DNA of 64,000 nucleotides from Campylobacter concisus (GCF_003048875.2 NZ_CP049264.1:1178001-1242000), one strand, 5' to 3'; positions 43,110 through 55,801 are shown, counted from the stretch's first letter. Notes: generated by a model from the letters alone, not told the origin. A program made the numbers and translations.

Positions 43110-45305
43110 TTATAAATTTTCTATTTCTATGACGCCAACTGTTTCAAATGGCGTATTTGCCGAGATCTCAGCAAAGCTTAGCACCACTATGTCGATGGCG
43201 AAATTTGCGCAGATATTTGCTATAAATTTGCGCAAGCTTGGCTCCACGCAAAGCACCATCTCTCCGTGCTGGCTCATCGGTCGCTTCTCTTTTTCACGCC
43301 TAAGTGCTTGCACGATAGATGATGTCTGCGCTACGTTTATCATCAAGTGATATGCGCCGTCTTTATACTGCACCGCGTCCATGAGCTTTTGCTGCGCGGC
43401 AGTGTCTAGGATGTAGAAATTTAGCTGTCCCTTTTCATCTACATAAAGCGAAGTAATGACACGCGAAAGTGCTGCACGCACGTGCTCAATGATCATGTCT
43501 AAATTTTTACTAACCTCGGCGATGTCGCTGATGGCTTCAAGTATGCTAAGCAGGTCTTTGATCGGGATATTGTCTTTAAGCAGCGTTTTTAAGACCTTTT
43601 GGATCAAATTTATAGGTGCGATCCTTAACGTATCCTCGACCACGACTGGGTAGTCGATCTTTAGTTTATCTAGTAAATTTTGCGTCTCTTGGCGAGTTAA
43701 AAGCTCTGCTGCGTTTTGCTTGATAAGCTCGCTCATGTGCGTTGAGATGACACTTGCAGGATCAACTATCGTATATCCGCTAAGTATGGCGTCCTCTTTG
43801 ACGCTAGCATCGATCCAAAGAGCATCCAGCCCAAAAGCTGGCTCTTTTGTCGGAATTCCTTCTATATCTTCGCTCACTAGTCCGCTATCCATCGCTAGAA
43901 ATTTATCCGCGTAAATTTCACCCTGACCGATGATGATACCTTTTAGCTTAAAGCGGTACTCGTTTGGCGGTAGCTGGAGGTTGTCGCGGATCCTTATCTT
44001 TGGCATCAAAAAGCCAAGGCTTGAAGCGATATTTCGCCTCATAGCGCGAATTCTCTCGATTAGATCCACATCAGCTAGCTTTAATAGGCCATATCCTAGG
44101 TCAAGCTCTAAAATTTCAAGCTTTAAGATGTCATTTATCTTTGTCTCTTCTTCTCTTGCGATCTCTTCGTCGCTCTTCTTTGGCGCCTTAGTAGCCCCAC
44201 CACTCGCAGCTGCCGCCCCTGCCCCACTTGGCGCAGCGGCTCCAGCCTTTTTAGAAGCAGTTTTCTCTTTTGGCGCAAGGCTTAAATTTAGCCCGCCATC
44301 TTTAGTCTGCTTGATGATGTAGCCAAGCCCCAAAAATAGCAGCGCTATAAAGCCAAGAGATAGGGTTGGCAGACCTGGCACAAGGGCAAACATAAATAGT
44401 ATGAAGCCTACTATCAGCAAGGTTTTATAATCGCCTAATAGCTGATTTAGCGTACCTTCTGCAAAGTCCTCGTCATCTTTGCTAGCCCTTGTGATGATGA
44501 TGGCGGTCGCTGTTGAAGTGATAAGTCCAGGTATCTGGCTAACTAGGCCATCACCGATAGTTAGGATCGTATAGTACTGAGCCGATGTCGCCATATCAAG
44601 GCCGTGCTGAAACGAGCCGATAGCAAAGCCGCCGATGATGTTGATGATAGTGATGATGATACCAGCAACGGCGTCACCTTTTATAAATTTAGAAGAACCA
44701 TCCATCGCGCCGTAGAAATTTGCCTCGCCGATGATGGCTTGACGTCTTTCGCGCGCCGTTTTTTCGTCTATTAAACCTGCGTTTAGATCCGCATCTATCG
44801 CCATTTGCTTACCTGGCATCGCATCAAGTGTAAAACGCGCTTGCACCTCGCTCACGCGGGTTGAGCCCTTTGTTACGACCATGAAATTTATGAGTACCAA
44901 GATACAAAAGACGATGGTGCCGATGACGAAGTTGCCACCAACGACGAAATTTCCAAAGCTTGAGATGATCTCACTGACCGCTTCTGGGCCGTTGTGACCC
45001 TCGCTTAGGATCATACGCGTGGTTGCGATGTTTAGCGAGAGGCGAAAAAGCGTGATGATGAGAATGAGTGTTGGAAACGTGCTAAGATCGGTTGGTTTTG
45101 GCACGTAAATAGATATCAAAATAATAAGCACCGAAATCGAGATCGAAAGTGCCAAGAAAAAGTCAAGCACCGCGCTTGGAAGCGGCACGATGATGATAGC
45201 AAGGATGGCAACGATGATGCCAACGATGCTAAGACTTTTAAATTTGACAATTGGCGCAAGAAACGGTGCGACAAGAGTCAAGATATTATTTTTTTGCTTT
45301 GCCAA
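43110..45305 (-). CDS. flhA: Flagellar type III export protein FlhA
   Basis: FlhA is the largest membrane component of the flagellar export gate and powers substrate entry using the proton gradient. The 731-residue protein has about eight membrane helices (residues 25-330), the FHIPEP-type cytoplasmic loop with FTLDAMPGKQMAIDADLNAG near residue 160, then a Lys-, Ala-rich linker near residues 350-385 and the large cytoplasmic domain that binds chaperone-substrate pairs. The Rrf2 gene ends 2 bp before it, as in C. jejuni. Confidence 0.97.
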   Translation of the reverse strand: MAKQKNNILTLVAPFLAPIVKFKSLSIVGIIVAILAIIIVPLPSAVLDFFLALSISISVLIILISIYVPKPTDLSTFPTLILIITLFRLSLNIATTRMILSEGHNGPEAVSEIISSFGNFVVGGNFVIGTIVFCILVLINFMVVTKGSTRVSEVQARFTLDAMPGKQMAIDADLNAGLIDEKTARERRQAIIGEANFYGAMDGSSKFIKGDAVAGIIITIINIIGGFAIGSFQHGLDMATSAQYYTILTIGDGLVSQIPGLITSTATAIIITRASKDDEDFAEGTLNQLLGDYKTLLIVGFILFMFALVPGLPTLSLGFIALLFLGLGYIIKQTKDGGLNLSLAPKEKTASKKAGAAAPSGAGAAAASGGATKAPKKSDEEIAREEETKINDILKLEILELDLGYGLLKLADVDLIERIRAMRRNIASSLGFLMPKIRIRDNLQLPPNEYRFKLKGIIIGQGEIYADKFLAMDSGLVSEDIEGIPTKEPAFGLDALWIDASVKEDAILSGYTIVDPASVISTHMSELIKQNAAELLTRQETQNLLDKLKIDYPVVVEDTLRIAPINLIQKVLKTLLKDNIPIKDLLSILEAISDIAEVSKNLDMIIEHVRAALSRVITSLYVDEKGQLNFYILDTAAQQKLMDAVQYKDGAYHLMINVAQTSSIVQALRREKEKRPMSQHGEMVLCVEPSLRKFIANICANFAIDIVVLSFAEISANTPFETVGVIEIENL

Positions 45306-45307
45306 CT

Positions 45308-45712
45308 TTACTTCTTAACGATGTCACTTAGTTTTATCGCGTCAAGCATCTCGTCGATCTTGCCTTGAAGGCCGCTAAACATCGACCAAATTTGACAGCT
45401 TGAGGCTTTGTTTGACGGGCAGCCAAGTGCTGAAGATGAGCACTCAAAGACGCTTAGTTCGCGCTTTTCGGCGCATTCGATTATCTTTTTTATACTTAGA
45501 TTTTCAGGTTCGCCGTTTAGTGCAAAACCGCCATTTGCTCCTTTAAATGACTTCAAAACTCCATCTTTTGCTAAATTTTGTAAAATTTTTGCCAGAAAGC
45601 TTTTTGAAATTTTAAGCTCATTTGAGATCGTATCAACATCAACTGGCGATGATTTTTGAGATATTAAAATAAGCGAAAGTAGAGCGTATTCGCTTGCCTT
45701 TGTAAAAAGCAT
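45308..45712 (-). CDS. Rrf2-family transcriptional regulator
   Basis: The 134-residue protein has an N-terminal winged helix (MLFTKASEYALLSLILISQK; ISKSFLAKILQNLAKDG; KGANGGFAL) and three clustered cysteines at about 91, 98 and 106 (ECSSSALGCPSNKASSC), the place where IscR-type members bind an iron-sulfur cluster. It probably senses iron, oxygen or redox stress. It is the first gene of the operon leading into flhA and is divergent from rpsO. Targets are unknown. Confidence 0.88.
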   Translation of the reverse strand: MLFTKASEYALLSLILISQKSSPVDVDTISNELKISKSFLAKILQNLAKDGVLKSFKGANGGFALNGEPENLSIKKIIECAEKRELSVFECSSSALGCPSNKASSCQIWSMFSGLQGKIDEMLDAIKLSDIVKK

Positions 45713-45815
45713 TTATCTTCCTTAACTCTTTAAATAGCCCTAATTTTATTAAATTTTTACTGCATTTTTCATTAATTTTTAAAAAGCGTAATTTTATCTA
45801 ACTTTATGTTTTAAA

Positions 45816-45824
45816 TGCTATAAT
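45816..45824 (+). promoter_or_regulatory. Extended -10 promoter of rpsO
   Basis: TGCTATAAT, a perfect extended -10, lies 35 bp before the rpsO start. No clear -35 box. An AGGAGGT ribosome site follows. Confidence 0.7.
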
Positions 45825-45858
45825 CGCTCTTCCAAAATTCACCAATCAGGAGGTCATC

Positions 45859-46131
45859 ATGGCTTTGGATTCGGCTAAAAAAGCTCAAATAGTTGCGAAA
45901 TTCGCTAGAAAAGAGGGAGATACAGGCTCTCCAGAAGTTCAAATAGCTCTTTTAACAGCTAGAATAACTGAACTTACAGAACACCTTAAAATTTTCAAAA
46001 AAGACTTTTCATCACGTTTAGGTCTTTTGAAACTAGTTGGTCAAAGAAAAAGACTTTTAAAGTATCTTAAAAACAAAGACTACACTACATATTCAAAACT
46101 AATCTCTGAGCTTGGCTTAAGAGATAAATAA
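45859..46131 (+). CDS. rpsO: 30S ribosomal protein S15
   Basis: S15 binds 16S rRNA helices 20-22 and nucleates assembly of the platform. The 90-residue protein starts [20 protein letters not shown] and shows the conserved [40 protein letters not shown] and [12 protein letters not shown] segments. The AGGAGGTCATC before the ATG is a near-perfect ribosome site. A hairpin terminator follows directly. Confidence 0.98.
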   Translation: MALDSAKKAQIVAKFARKEGDTGSPEVQIALLTARITELTEHLKIFKKDFSSRLGLLKLVGQRKRLLKYLKNKDYTTYSKLISELGLRDK

Positions 46132-46137
46132 TCCCAC

Positions 46138-46160
46138 GGAGAGCGACCTGCTCTCCTTTT
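46138..46160 (+). terminator. Terminator of rpsO
   Basis: GGAGAGC pairs with GCTCTCC around GACCT (46138-46156), followed by TTTT. It lies 6 bp after the rpsO stop. Confidence 0.85.
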
Positions 46161-46489
46161 AAATTTCACTTTTACTTTCAAAATTTCTCTTTATTTTTAT
46201 AGTTTAAACAGCTTGCCTAAAACTAAATTTAAATTTAATTTTTCATCTTTCAGCTTCTGTGTCAAATTTACACAATTTATTTCTTATTTGATAAATTTTA
46301 GAAATTCATGCAAATTTAGCATATTTTTTAAATTCCTATATATTCGGCTTTTTAAATTTTATATAAAATATAACTTAAAATTAAAATTTATTTTTTAAAT
46401 AAAGAATTTTTCATAAAAGATTAAGTTTTACGCTAGTAATATTACTCAAAATAAATATGCAGAAAATGCATAATTAGAAGGAGAAAGTG
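46161..46489. other. AT-rich leader region of fdhF
   Basis: This 329-bp stretch is extremely AT-rich, with no convincing ORF; a 61-codon open frame at 46213-46398 is only Phe, Lys, Asn-type low complexity. A 12-base palindrome AGTAATATTACT at 46435-46446 lies about 45 bp before fdhF and could be an operator. A good ribosome site AAGGAG ends the region. Confidence 0.45.
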
Positions 46490-48766
46490 ATGAAAGAAGG
46501 CAAAGTCATCTGTCCTTATTGCGGGACAGGCTGTCAAGTAACCTTGCACGTGGAAAACAACGTCGTTCGTGCCGCTACTGGCGTCGAAGACAATCCAGTC
46601 AATCAAGGAAATTTATGTTTAAAGGGCTTTTATGGCTGGGACTACGTTGCAAGTCCAGACAGACTTACAAAGCCGCTTATTAGAAAGAAAAACGGGGTTT
46701 TTTCAAAAGATGGCGAATTTGAAGAGGCTAGCTGGGACGAGGCGCTTGATCTTGTCGTAGAAAAGATGAAAGAAGCCAAAGAGAAATACGGCCCTGACTC
46801 ACTAGCAGGAAACTTCTCAGCACGCTGTACATTAGAGGACAACTACGTCGCTCAAAAGCTAATGCGTGCTGTAATTGGTACAAACAACGTCGATCACTGC
46901 GCTAGAATTTGACACGCTCCGACAGTAGCAGGACTTGCTAAAACAATCGGAAACGGAGCTGCCACAAATAGCTTTACAGAGATTGGCACTTATAGTAACT
47001 GTATATTAATGATAGGCTCAAACCCAGAAAATGGTCACCCAATCGCAGCTATGCACATCCAAAGAGCGCTAAACCGCGGTGCAAAACTGATCGTTATCGA
47101 CCCTATCAAGACTGAGTTTGCAAGTAGAGCAGACATCCACTTACAACTAGAGCCAGAGCACAACATCCCAGTTATCAACGCACTTCTTTATACTATCATC
47201 GAAGAAGGCCTTGTAAATGAGGAATTTGTAAGAGACCACACAATAGGCATCGAGTACGTTAAAGAAGCTGTAAAAGACTATGCTCCAGAGGTTGTAGCTA
47301 AATACACAAGGCTAAATCCAGAGGATATCAGAGCAGCTGCTAGAATGTATGCCACCACAAAACCAGCCGTCATCACTCACGGCATGGGCGTAACTCACTT
47401 CAACCACGGCGTTGGCGGAGTTTGTGATGTATCAAATTTATTCTTGATCACTGGCAATATCTGCGAGCTTGGCACAGGCGACTTGCCGCTTAGAGGTCAA
47501 GAGAACGTTCAAGGCTGCTGCGACATGGGCGTTTTACCAAATATCTTCCCAAATCTTGGCTCAGTAACTGACCCAGAGCAAAGAGCTTGGTTTGAGAAAA
47601 TGTGGCACCTAGAACCTGGATTTTTAAACTCAAAGATAGGTATCCATAAAACTGAAGTGCCTGATGCGATCCTTGATGGCAGAGTGCATTTCTTCTGGAC
47701 TATCGGCGAAAACCCAGTCATCTCTGAGCCAAATACAAACCACTTCTTAAAGGGCATTGCAAATGTCGATTTCTACGTGGTTCAAGATCTATTTTTAACT
47801 GAGACTTCACTAAAAGCTGACGTCGTTCTCCCTGGCGTTGCAAGTAGTGAAAAAGAGGGTCTTTACACAAACGCAGAACGCCGTGTCCAGCACAACGAAG
47901 CAGTCATCACACCTCCAGGCGATGCTAGACAAGACTGGTGGATCGTTTGTGAGATCGCACGTCGTTTGGGCGCAACAGAAGGCTTTAACTTTAACTCACC
48001 AGAAGAAATTTGGGAAGAAGTTAGAAAATGCGACCCTAGACGCTACGGCGGTATGAGCTACTATAGGCTTAAAAAATATCACGGACTTCACTGGCCATGC
48101 CCAACTGAAGATGATATGGGCGGTCAGAGCCTCTATCTTGATAAGAAATTCTTTACACCTGATGGCAAAGGTCGCTTTGTACCTTGCTTATTTGTGGATA
48201 AGGCTGATGAGATCGAGAGCGCAAAACTTGAGTTTGCTAAGAAGATGAATATGTCGCCTGAGTATCCTATCATGGCTGGTTCGGTCGATGAGAAGACTGA
48301 CGCTGAGTATCCGATACAGCTTTTAACTACAAGAAAAGTTTATCAATACACAGTTGGCACCATGACAAGACGCTCACGTGCCATCGAAGAAGGCGGAGAT
48401 AGCATCGGACCTATCGCTGAGATGAGCCCAGCGCTTGCAGAAAGATACGGACTAAAACAAGGCGACTTTATCAAAGCTTGGAGTAGATACGGCTACATCG
48501 TCGTAAAAGCTGAAGTGACTGACATCGTGCCTGATGGCATCATCCAGATGACTTTCCACTACTGGGAGAGCTCTTGCAACGAGCTAACAAGCAGCGGTTG
48601 GGACTACATCAGTAAGACTCCGACATTTAAAGCAGCTATCCAGATCAAAAAGATCGATGAAGAGGAATTTTTACGAGTTCGCGAGCTAAAACGCGAGAAA
48701 TTCCAAACTTCAAAGATCATCTACGATGACTTCCACCACCACGGAAACGCAGCGATAAATGAGTAA
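46490..48766 (+). CDS. fdhF: Formate dehydrogenase H-type, selenocysteine-containing
   Basis: The frame runs 758 codons through one internal UGA (46910-46912), read as selenocysteine 141 in HCARI-Sec-HAPTVAGLA, the exact place of Sec140 in E. coli FdhF. The N-terminus has the iron-sulfur ligands CPYCGTGC (Cys 8, 11, 15) and Cys43 in GNLCLKG; the protein lacks a Tat signal, so it is the cytoplasmic FDH-H type that oxidises formate for a hydrogenlyase or a soluble partner. Molybdopterin-binding motifs follow, for example MIGSNPENGHP and LPLRGQENVQGCCDMG. The ATG at 46490 has AAGGAG six bases upstream. No hydrogenase or FeS-subunit gene is adjacent. It needs selABC elsewhere in the genome. Confidence 0.95.
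46910..46960 (+). promoter_or_regulatory. SECIS-like element of fdhF with the UGA codon
   Basis: After the UGA (46910-46912), TAGCA (46926-46930) and TGCTA (46936-46940) form a short stem with apical loop GGACT, as in the GGUCU loop of E. coli fdhF. An outer stem GCTCCG (46916-46921) with CGGAGC (46954-46959) encloses it. The 13-base gap from UGA to the upper stem is suitable for SelB binding. Confidence 0.82.
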
Positions 48767-48767
48767 A

Positions 48768-48797
48768 TTTAGCGGGTAACTCCCGCTAAATTTCTTT
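48768..48797 (+). terminator. Terminator of fdhF
   Basis: TTTAGCGGG pairs with CCCGCTAAA around TAACT (48768-48790), followed by TTTCTTT. It starts 2 bp after the fdhF stop. Confidence 0.85.
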
Positions 48798-48911
48798 ACT
48801 ATTAAATTTCATTATCCAAAAATGCTGACATTGCAAAGCAAAATCTAAATTTTAAATTCAATGTTTATGATTAAATTTTATATTTAAATACAAAAGCAGA
48901 TATTTTTAAAT

Positions 48912-49616
48912 TTACTTAAACGCCAAAAAGCTCATGAAATTTCCCCATTTAAATGTGCTCTCGACACGCTTAAAGCCAGCATTTAGGGCTAAGTTTCTAT
49001 TTTCTTCTTCAGTGTATGGCACTAGCACATTTTCAAGTGCCTCTCTTTTTTGGGCGATCTCGTAGCGTGAGTAGCCTTGCGCTTGCTTGTAATCCTCGTA
49101 AATTTCTATGACGCTTTTGGTGAGCTTTTTATCTTCAAAGATGATCTTTTCGCTAAACAAAAAGACGCTATTTTCATTTAGTCCGTTATAAATTTTTTGC
49201 ACCAGATCAGCCCTTTTTGGCGGTCTGATAAACTGCAAAGTGTAGTTTGCCAAAACAGCGTCAAAGCCCTCTAGCTCGCACTCTAAAATGTCATCTAAGA
49301 TAAATTCAATATCAGCTCCATAAGCTTTTGCCTTGTTTTTTGCATTTGCAAGCATCGCCTCAGAGTTATCCACGCCACTTAGCACGAGGTCATTTCTAAG
49401 GTTGTTTAGCAAAAGCAGGCTATTTGCCGTAGAGCAGCCAAGGTCGCACACTTTTGCTGATTTTGGCAAAATTTTAGCCAGCAACTTTGCGTTTAAATTT
49501 GAGCTAACGTCGTAAAATGGCACTGAGCGCGAGATCATATCATCAAAAACGCTCGCCACAAAGTCATCAAATTCAAACTGCTTGTTTATAGGCTCTTTAA
49601 AAATTTCATCTCTCAT
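48912..49616 (-). CDS. cmoA: Carboxy-SAM synthase CmoA
   Basis: CmoA makes carboxy-S-adenosylmethionine from SAM and prephenate for tRNA cmo5U34. The 234-residue protein has VFDDMISRSVPFYD near residue 23-36, VCDLGCSTANSLLLL near residue 56, the SAM-binding SGVDNSEAMLANA near 80 and ANYTLQFIRPP near residue 123, all family-typical. It is last in the operon from nudH and partners with cmoB at 21975-22844. It overlaps ribF by 4 bp. Confidence 0.94.
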   Translation of the reverse strand: MRDEIFKEPINKQFEFDDFVASVFDDMISRSVPFYDVSSNLNAKLLAKILPKSAKVCDLGCSTANSLLLLNNLRNDLVLSGVDNSEAMLANAKNKAKAYGADIEFILDDILECELEGFDAVLANYTLQFIRPPKRADLVQKIYNGLNENSVFLFSEKIIFEDKKLTKSVIEIYEDYKQAQGYSRYEIAQKREALENVLVPYTEEENRNLALNAGFKRVESTFKWGNFMSFLAFK

Positions 49617-50471
49617 ATACCAGCTCCATATCCGTCAAAGTATCTCATAGTCTCTCCAAAAAAGAGATCGCACACGCCTACACACTGCCTAGCCTCGTTT
49701 ATATCGCGTTTTATCTGCTCTTTTAGCTCGCTAAGATTATTAAATTTCTTATTATCGCGCAAACGTTTTATGAAGCAAACGGCAACGTGCTTCGTCACCT
49801 TTGGCGCGACCTCGTCTAAGATGTGCGTCTCAACGCTAAAATTTCCATCCGTGCTAAGCCTGTTGCCTATAAAAGTGACCGAGCCATAGGTGTATGAGCC
49901 CATTCTCGTTCTTGTCGCATAGACGCCCTCGCGCGGCAAAAGATAGCTTTTTATATCTAAATTTAGCGTAGCAACCAGCTCTTTTGCGCCGATGCCCTGC
50001 CCTTTTATCACGTTGCCTTCGATCGAGTACTCCCTGCCTATTAGCCTGTTTGCCTCATCGATGTTGCCTTGGCGTATCAGCTCTCTGATGGAGGAGCTAT
50101 GCACGCCCATACCGTCATAACAAACCTCATCAACGACGACTACCTCGCCATCAAAAATCCTCTTCAAATCGTGCTTGTCCCACGCTCTGTTTCTGCCAAA
50201 TCTAAAATCAAATCCAACAACGATCTTTTTTAAATTTTTAAAATCCCTCTTCAAAAGTGCGATAAATTCCTCGCCGCTAAGCCCTTTTATACTCTCAAAA
50301 TCATATAAAAAACAAGGATAGTTTGAGTACTCAGCTCGCTTTAGCTTTGGCGTTATGTTTGCCTTATTTTTGTCAATTACGACAAGTCCGCCAAACTCGC
50401 CAAGCTGTTTTAAAAGCTGCTTGTGCCCCCTGTGCACGCCGTCAAAGTGCCCGATCGCAACGGCAGTGATG

Positions 50472-53148
<2,677 letters not shown>

Positions 53149-53159
53149 TTAAACATACT

Positions 53160-54020
53160 TTATAAATGATCCAAATTTAGCTCTCTGGCGTCACATAAAT
53201 GGACATTTTTATAGACCTTTACTATCTCGTCCCTCGCCATCATCAGCGCAAAGCCAAGTAAATTTTGCCCGCGCCACTTCATAGGATTTTGCGCATTTTC
53301 ATCGCTTGCACTCATGCCTATGCCCCAAATTTTATCAACTGGGCTTGCCTCAACCAAAACTTTGCTCCCAGTTTGGAGTAAAAAGTCACGCAAAGGGGCA
53401 TTTTGGCTAAATTTTAGATAGCTAGCATTTAGCACGACGCCAAATTTGACCTCGTCCCAGACCTTAGCGTCAAAGCCTCGCACCTGCCTGCCAAACGCCT
53501 TCATCTGCGCTGGATCTTTGGCGGATAAAATTTGTTTCAAAGCCTCTTTATCGCCAAAACACTGAGCCTTTTTCGCCATCATATATTGCTCAGCGCAAAT
53601 GTATTTAGTTTCATCTTCCCAAAAGCTAGAGCTATACCACTGACTAAGGCAGCTTGCACTTAAATTTGCGCTTTTTTGATGACCCCAAAATAGTAAAAAT
53701 TTATCCGTCTTGCCAGCGTTGTAGCGTTTTTTTAGCCACACTAGATCATATCTTGGCTCACGCTCCCAAAGATCTAGCATGAAATCATTATAAGTAAAAA
53801 GTGTGCTCTCATCATCACTAAGCCTCTCATCCCAGTACCCACGCCAGGTCGCAGGCTCAGCAAAGAGCTGCTGATACTCACTACGTTCATCTTGGCTTAG
53901 CGATTTTAGCCAGTCATTAAATTTAAACTTATAACCCTCGCCAGCACCCATTCTCCAACCGATAGAAAAGGGGCTAATCTGGGGAAATTTGATCCAAGGC
54001 GGTGGAAGTAAATTTTTCAT
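53160..54020 (-). CDS. NADAR-domain protein with N-terminal extension
   Basis: Residues about 105-275 form a NADAR (YbiA-like, DUF1768) domain: KFLLFWGHQKSANLS, LSQWYSSSFWED, YICAEQYMMAKKAQCFGD and SPVDKIWGIGMS. Known members are N-glycosidases acting on riboflavin intermediates or ADP-ribosylated bases, and some act as antitoxins to DarT1. The first 100 residues form a separate W-rich domain (PPWIKFPQISPFSIGWRMGA, EPATWRGYWDE) of unknown role. The gene is inserted between folP and ligA, neighbours in C. jejuni. No DarT-like partner is adjacent. Confidence 0.78.
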   Translation of the reverse strand: MKNLLPPPWIKFPQISPFSIGWRMGAGEGYKFKFNDWLKSLSQDERSEYQQLFAEPATWRGYWDERLSDDESTLFTYNDFMLDLWEREPRYDLVWLKKRYNAGKTDKFLLFWGHQKSANLSASCLSQWYSSSFWEDETKYICAEQYMMAKKAQCFGDKEALKQILSAKDPAQMKAFGRQVRGFDAKVWDEVKFGVVLNASYLKFSQNAPLRDFLLQTGSKVLVEASPVDKIWGIGMSASDENAQNPMKWRGQNLLGFALMMARDEIVKVYKNVHLCDARELNLDHL

Positions 54021-54044
54021 CTAGCCTCTTTTTAGCCAAGCGTC

Positions 54045-55184
54045 CTACCAAAGCGTAGCTTGGTTCATCGCCTCGTGCATATCAAAAAGCTGCTTGTGCT
54101 CTGCCACATCGTGCGTTCTAATGATCTGCGCACCGTTTTCGTAAGCTTTTAGGTGCAGATAGAGCGAGCCTGGCAAGCGGTCCTTGACCTCGCTTTTATA
54201 GTAGTGATTTATCACTGATTTGCGGCTAGCACCAACAAGTAGCGGGCACTCAAATTTCAAAAAATGCTCCAAATGCTTAATAAGCAGCAAATTTTGCTCA
54301 GCCGTCTTGCCAAAGCCAATGCCCACATCAAGCACGAGCTTTTTAGCGCCAAGCTCCCTTGCAAGGGCTATCTTTTGCTCGAAAAAGTCCGTTATTTCGC
54401 CGATAAGGTCGTTGTATTTTGGCGCGATCTGCATGGTGGCAGGATCACCTTGCATGTGCATCATGCAAAACTGGGCGTCATATCTTGCAGCAAGCGTAGC
54501 TAAATTTGCGTTTGCCGTGATATCGTTTATCATCTTAAAGCCATGATTTAACGCAAATTCTAAGCAATAAGGATCAAAGCTATCAAGGCTAAATTTCGCC
54601 TTTTCATGTAAATTTAGCTTGTAAATTTCCTCCACGATATCTTTTATGCGCCTAAACTCCTCCTCGCGTCCGCAATACTCGCTCCCTGGCCTTGAGCTAA
54701 CGCCGCCAAGGTCGATGTAGTCAGCACCTGCTTCGATCATGGCTTCTATTTTTGCTATGCCATTTTGCGTATTTATGCGGCTTTGCTCGTTAAAACTATC
54801 CGAATTTATATTTGCCACGCCCATTATAAGAGGCTTAGCAGGCTTTGCAAATTTAGTTTCTAAAAAGGTGGCAAGCTTTTTAAGCCCAAAGTCTTGTAGC
54901 TTCTCTTTTTTAGCTAACTGCCTAAGCTGCGCATTTGTCGCCATTAGCAAGGATTTGTTTAGACTCTCGCGACCTAAAATCGTATCATTATGTGTCACCA
55001 GCTCGGCGCCGACACTTAGGGCGTCTTGCTTTAGGATATTTGCCGCTGGTGTCTTTATATCATCGATAAAGATAAAATTTATCTCGCTCTTTTCATGCAT
55101 AAGCTTCGCGCCAGCTGGGCTTGGCGAGACGACCTTGCAAATTTGATCAAAGTCGCTTTTGTTATTTATCTTATAAAATTTCAA
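54045..55184 (-). CDS. folP: Dihydropteroate synthase with N-terminal extension
   Basis: FolP joins p-aminobenzoate to the pterin in folate synthesis and is the sulfonamide target. The 379-residue protein is about 100 longer than E. coli FolP because of an extra N-terminal domain (residues 1-115), a feature of campylobacters. The core shows IMGVANINSDSFNEQ at 120-134, DYIDLGGVSSRPGSEY near 154, LDVGIGFGKTAEQNLL near 285 and VGASRKSVINH near 318. It overlaps holB by 4 bp. Confidence 0.94.
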   Translation of the reverse strand: MKFYKINNKSDFDQICKVVSPSPAGAKLMHEKSEINFIFIDDIKTPAANILKQDALSVGAELVTHNDTILGRESLNKSLLMATNAQLRQLAKKEKLQDFGLKKLATFLETKFAKPAKPLIMGVANINSDSFNEQSRINTQNGIAKIEAMIEAGADYIDLGGVSSRPGSEYCGREEEFRRIKDIVEEIYKLNLHEKAKFSLDSFDPYCLEFALNHGFKMINDITANANLATLAARYDAQFCMMHMQGDPATMQIAPKYNDLIGEITDFFEQKIALARELGAKKLVLDVGIGFGKTAEQNLLLIKHLEHFLKFECPLLVGASRKSVINHYYKSEVKDRLPGSLYLHLKAYENGAQIIRTHDVAEHKQLFDMHEAMNQATLW

Positions 55185-55801
55185 CGTCGTCCTTTCTCAA
55201 AGATAGTAAGCAGTAGCGGCGTTAAAATGGCGTGAGACTTGGCGTTTAGATCGGCAAGCTTGATGAGCGAGAAAAAATACTCCATCTCCTCGCCACTAAA
55301 TTTATACCCGCTATCAACCGCCTTTGTCACGATGGCTCCAACAAGCTCTTTTAGCTCGTTTTTGCCAAATTTTTGCGCCTGCTCCTCTGCTATCTTTTGA
55401 TCGATAAAGCTTGTTAGCTCTTTTAGGCCAAGCGATTTTAAATTTAGTTCCACACTCATTTTTGGCTTTTTTGTGAGCTTATTTTCTATGAGCATTCTCG
55501 ATCTTATCGTTGGTAGAAGCAAATTTTTACTCTGCGTTACTATTATAAATTTGATGTTTCTTGGGGGCTCTTCGATGATCTTTAAAAGTGCGTTTTGAGC
55601 CTCAGTGCGAAAAGACTTTGCCTCTATGACTAAAATTTTCTCATCTTTTTCAGCGATGTAGGCTTCGGCGATGACCTCTTTTGCATTTTCTAGCAAAAAA
55701 TCATCGCTTATAAAAAATCTTAGATTATTTACGCCAAACTCGGCTTCAAGCTTGACTTTTAAATTTTCAAAATCGCTTGTTATGACGATTTTATTAAGCA
55801 T
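55181..55801 (-). CDS. holB: DNA polymerase III delta-prime subunit (short HolB)
   Basis: HolB is the delta-prime subunit of the clamp loader. This 206-residue protein is a shortened form: it keeps SFRTEAQNALLKIIEEPPRN near residue 62, TQSKNLLLPTIRSRM near residue 88 (the SRC-like region) but starts without a Walker A loop and lacks much of the C-terminal collar domain. Such short versions are usual in epsilonproteobacteria. It directly follows hobA (no gap) and overlaps folP by 4 bp, giving a replication-folate cluster. Confidence 0.85.
   Translation of the reverse strand: MLNKIVITSDFENLKVKLEAEFGVNNLRFFISDDFLLENAKEVIAEAYIAEKDEKILVIEAKSFRTEAQNALLKIIEEPPRNIKFIIVTQSKNLLLPTIRSRMLIENKLTKKPKMSVELNLKSLGLKELTSFIDQKIAEEQAQKFGKNELKELVGAIVTKAVDSGYKFSGEEMEYFFSLIKLADLNAKSHAILTPLLLTIFEKGRR

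Noticed and set aside
46213-46398. 61-codon ORF between rpsO and fdhF
   Set aside because: Low-complexity Phe/Lys/Asn sequence in very AT-rich DNA without a ribosome site.
46910-46912. Nonsense mutation splitting a formate dehydrogenase gene
   Set aside because: The UGA stands at the known selenocysteine site, homology continues in the same frame, and a SECIS-like hairpin follows.
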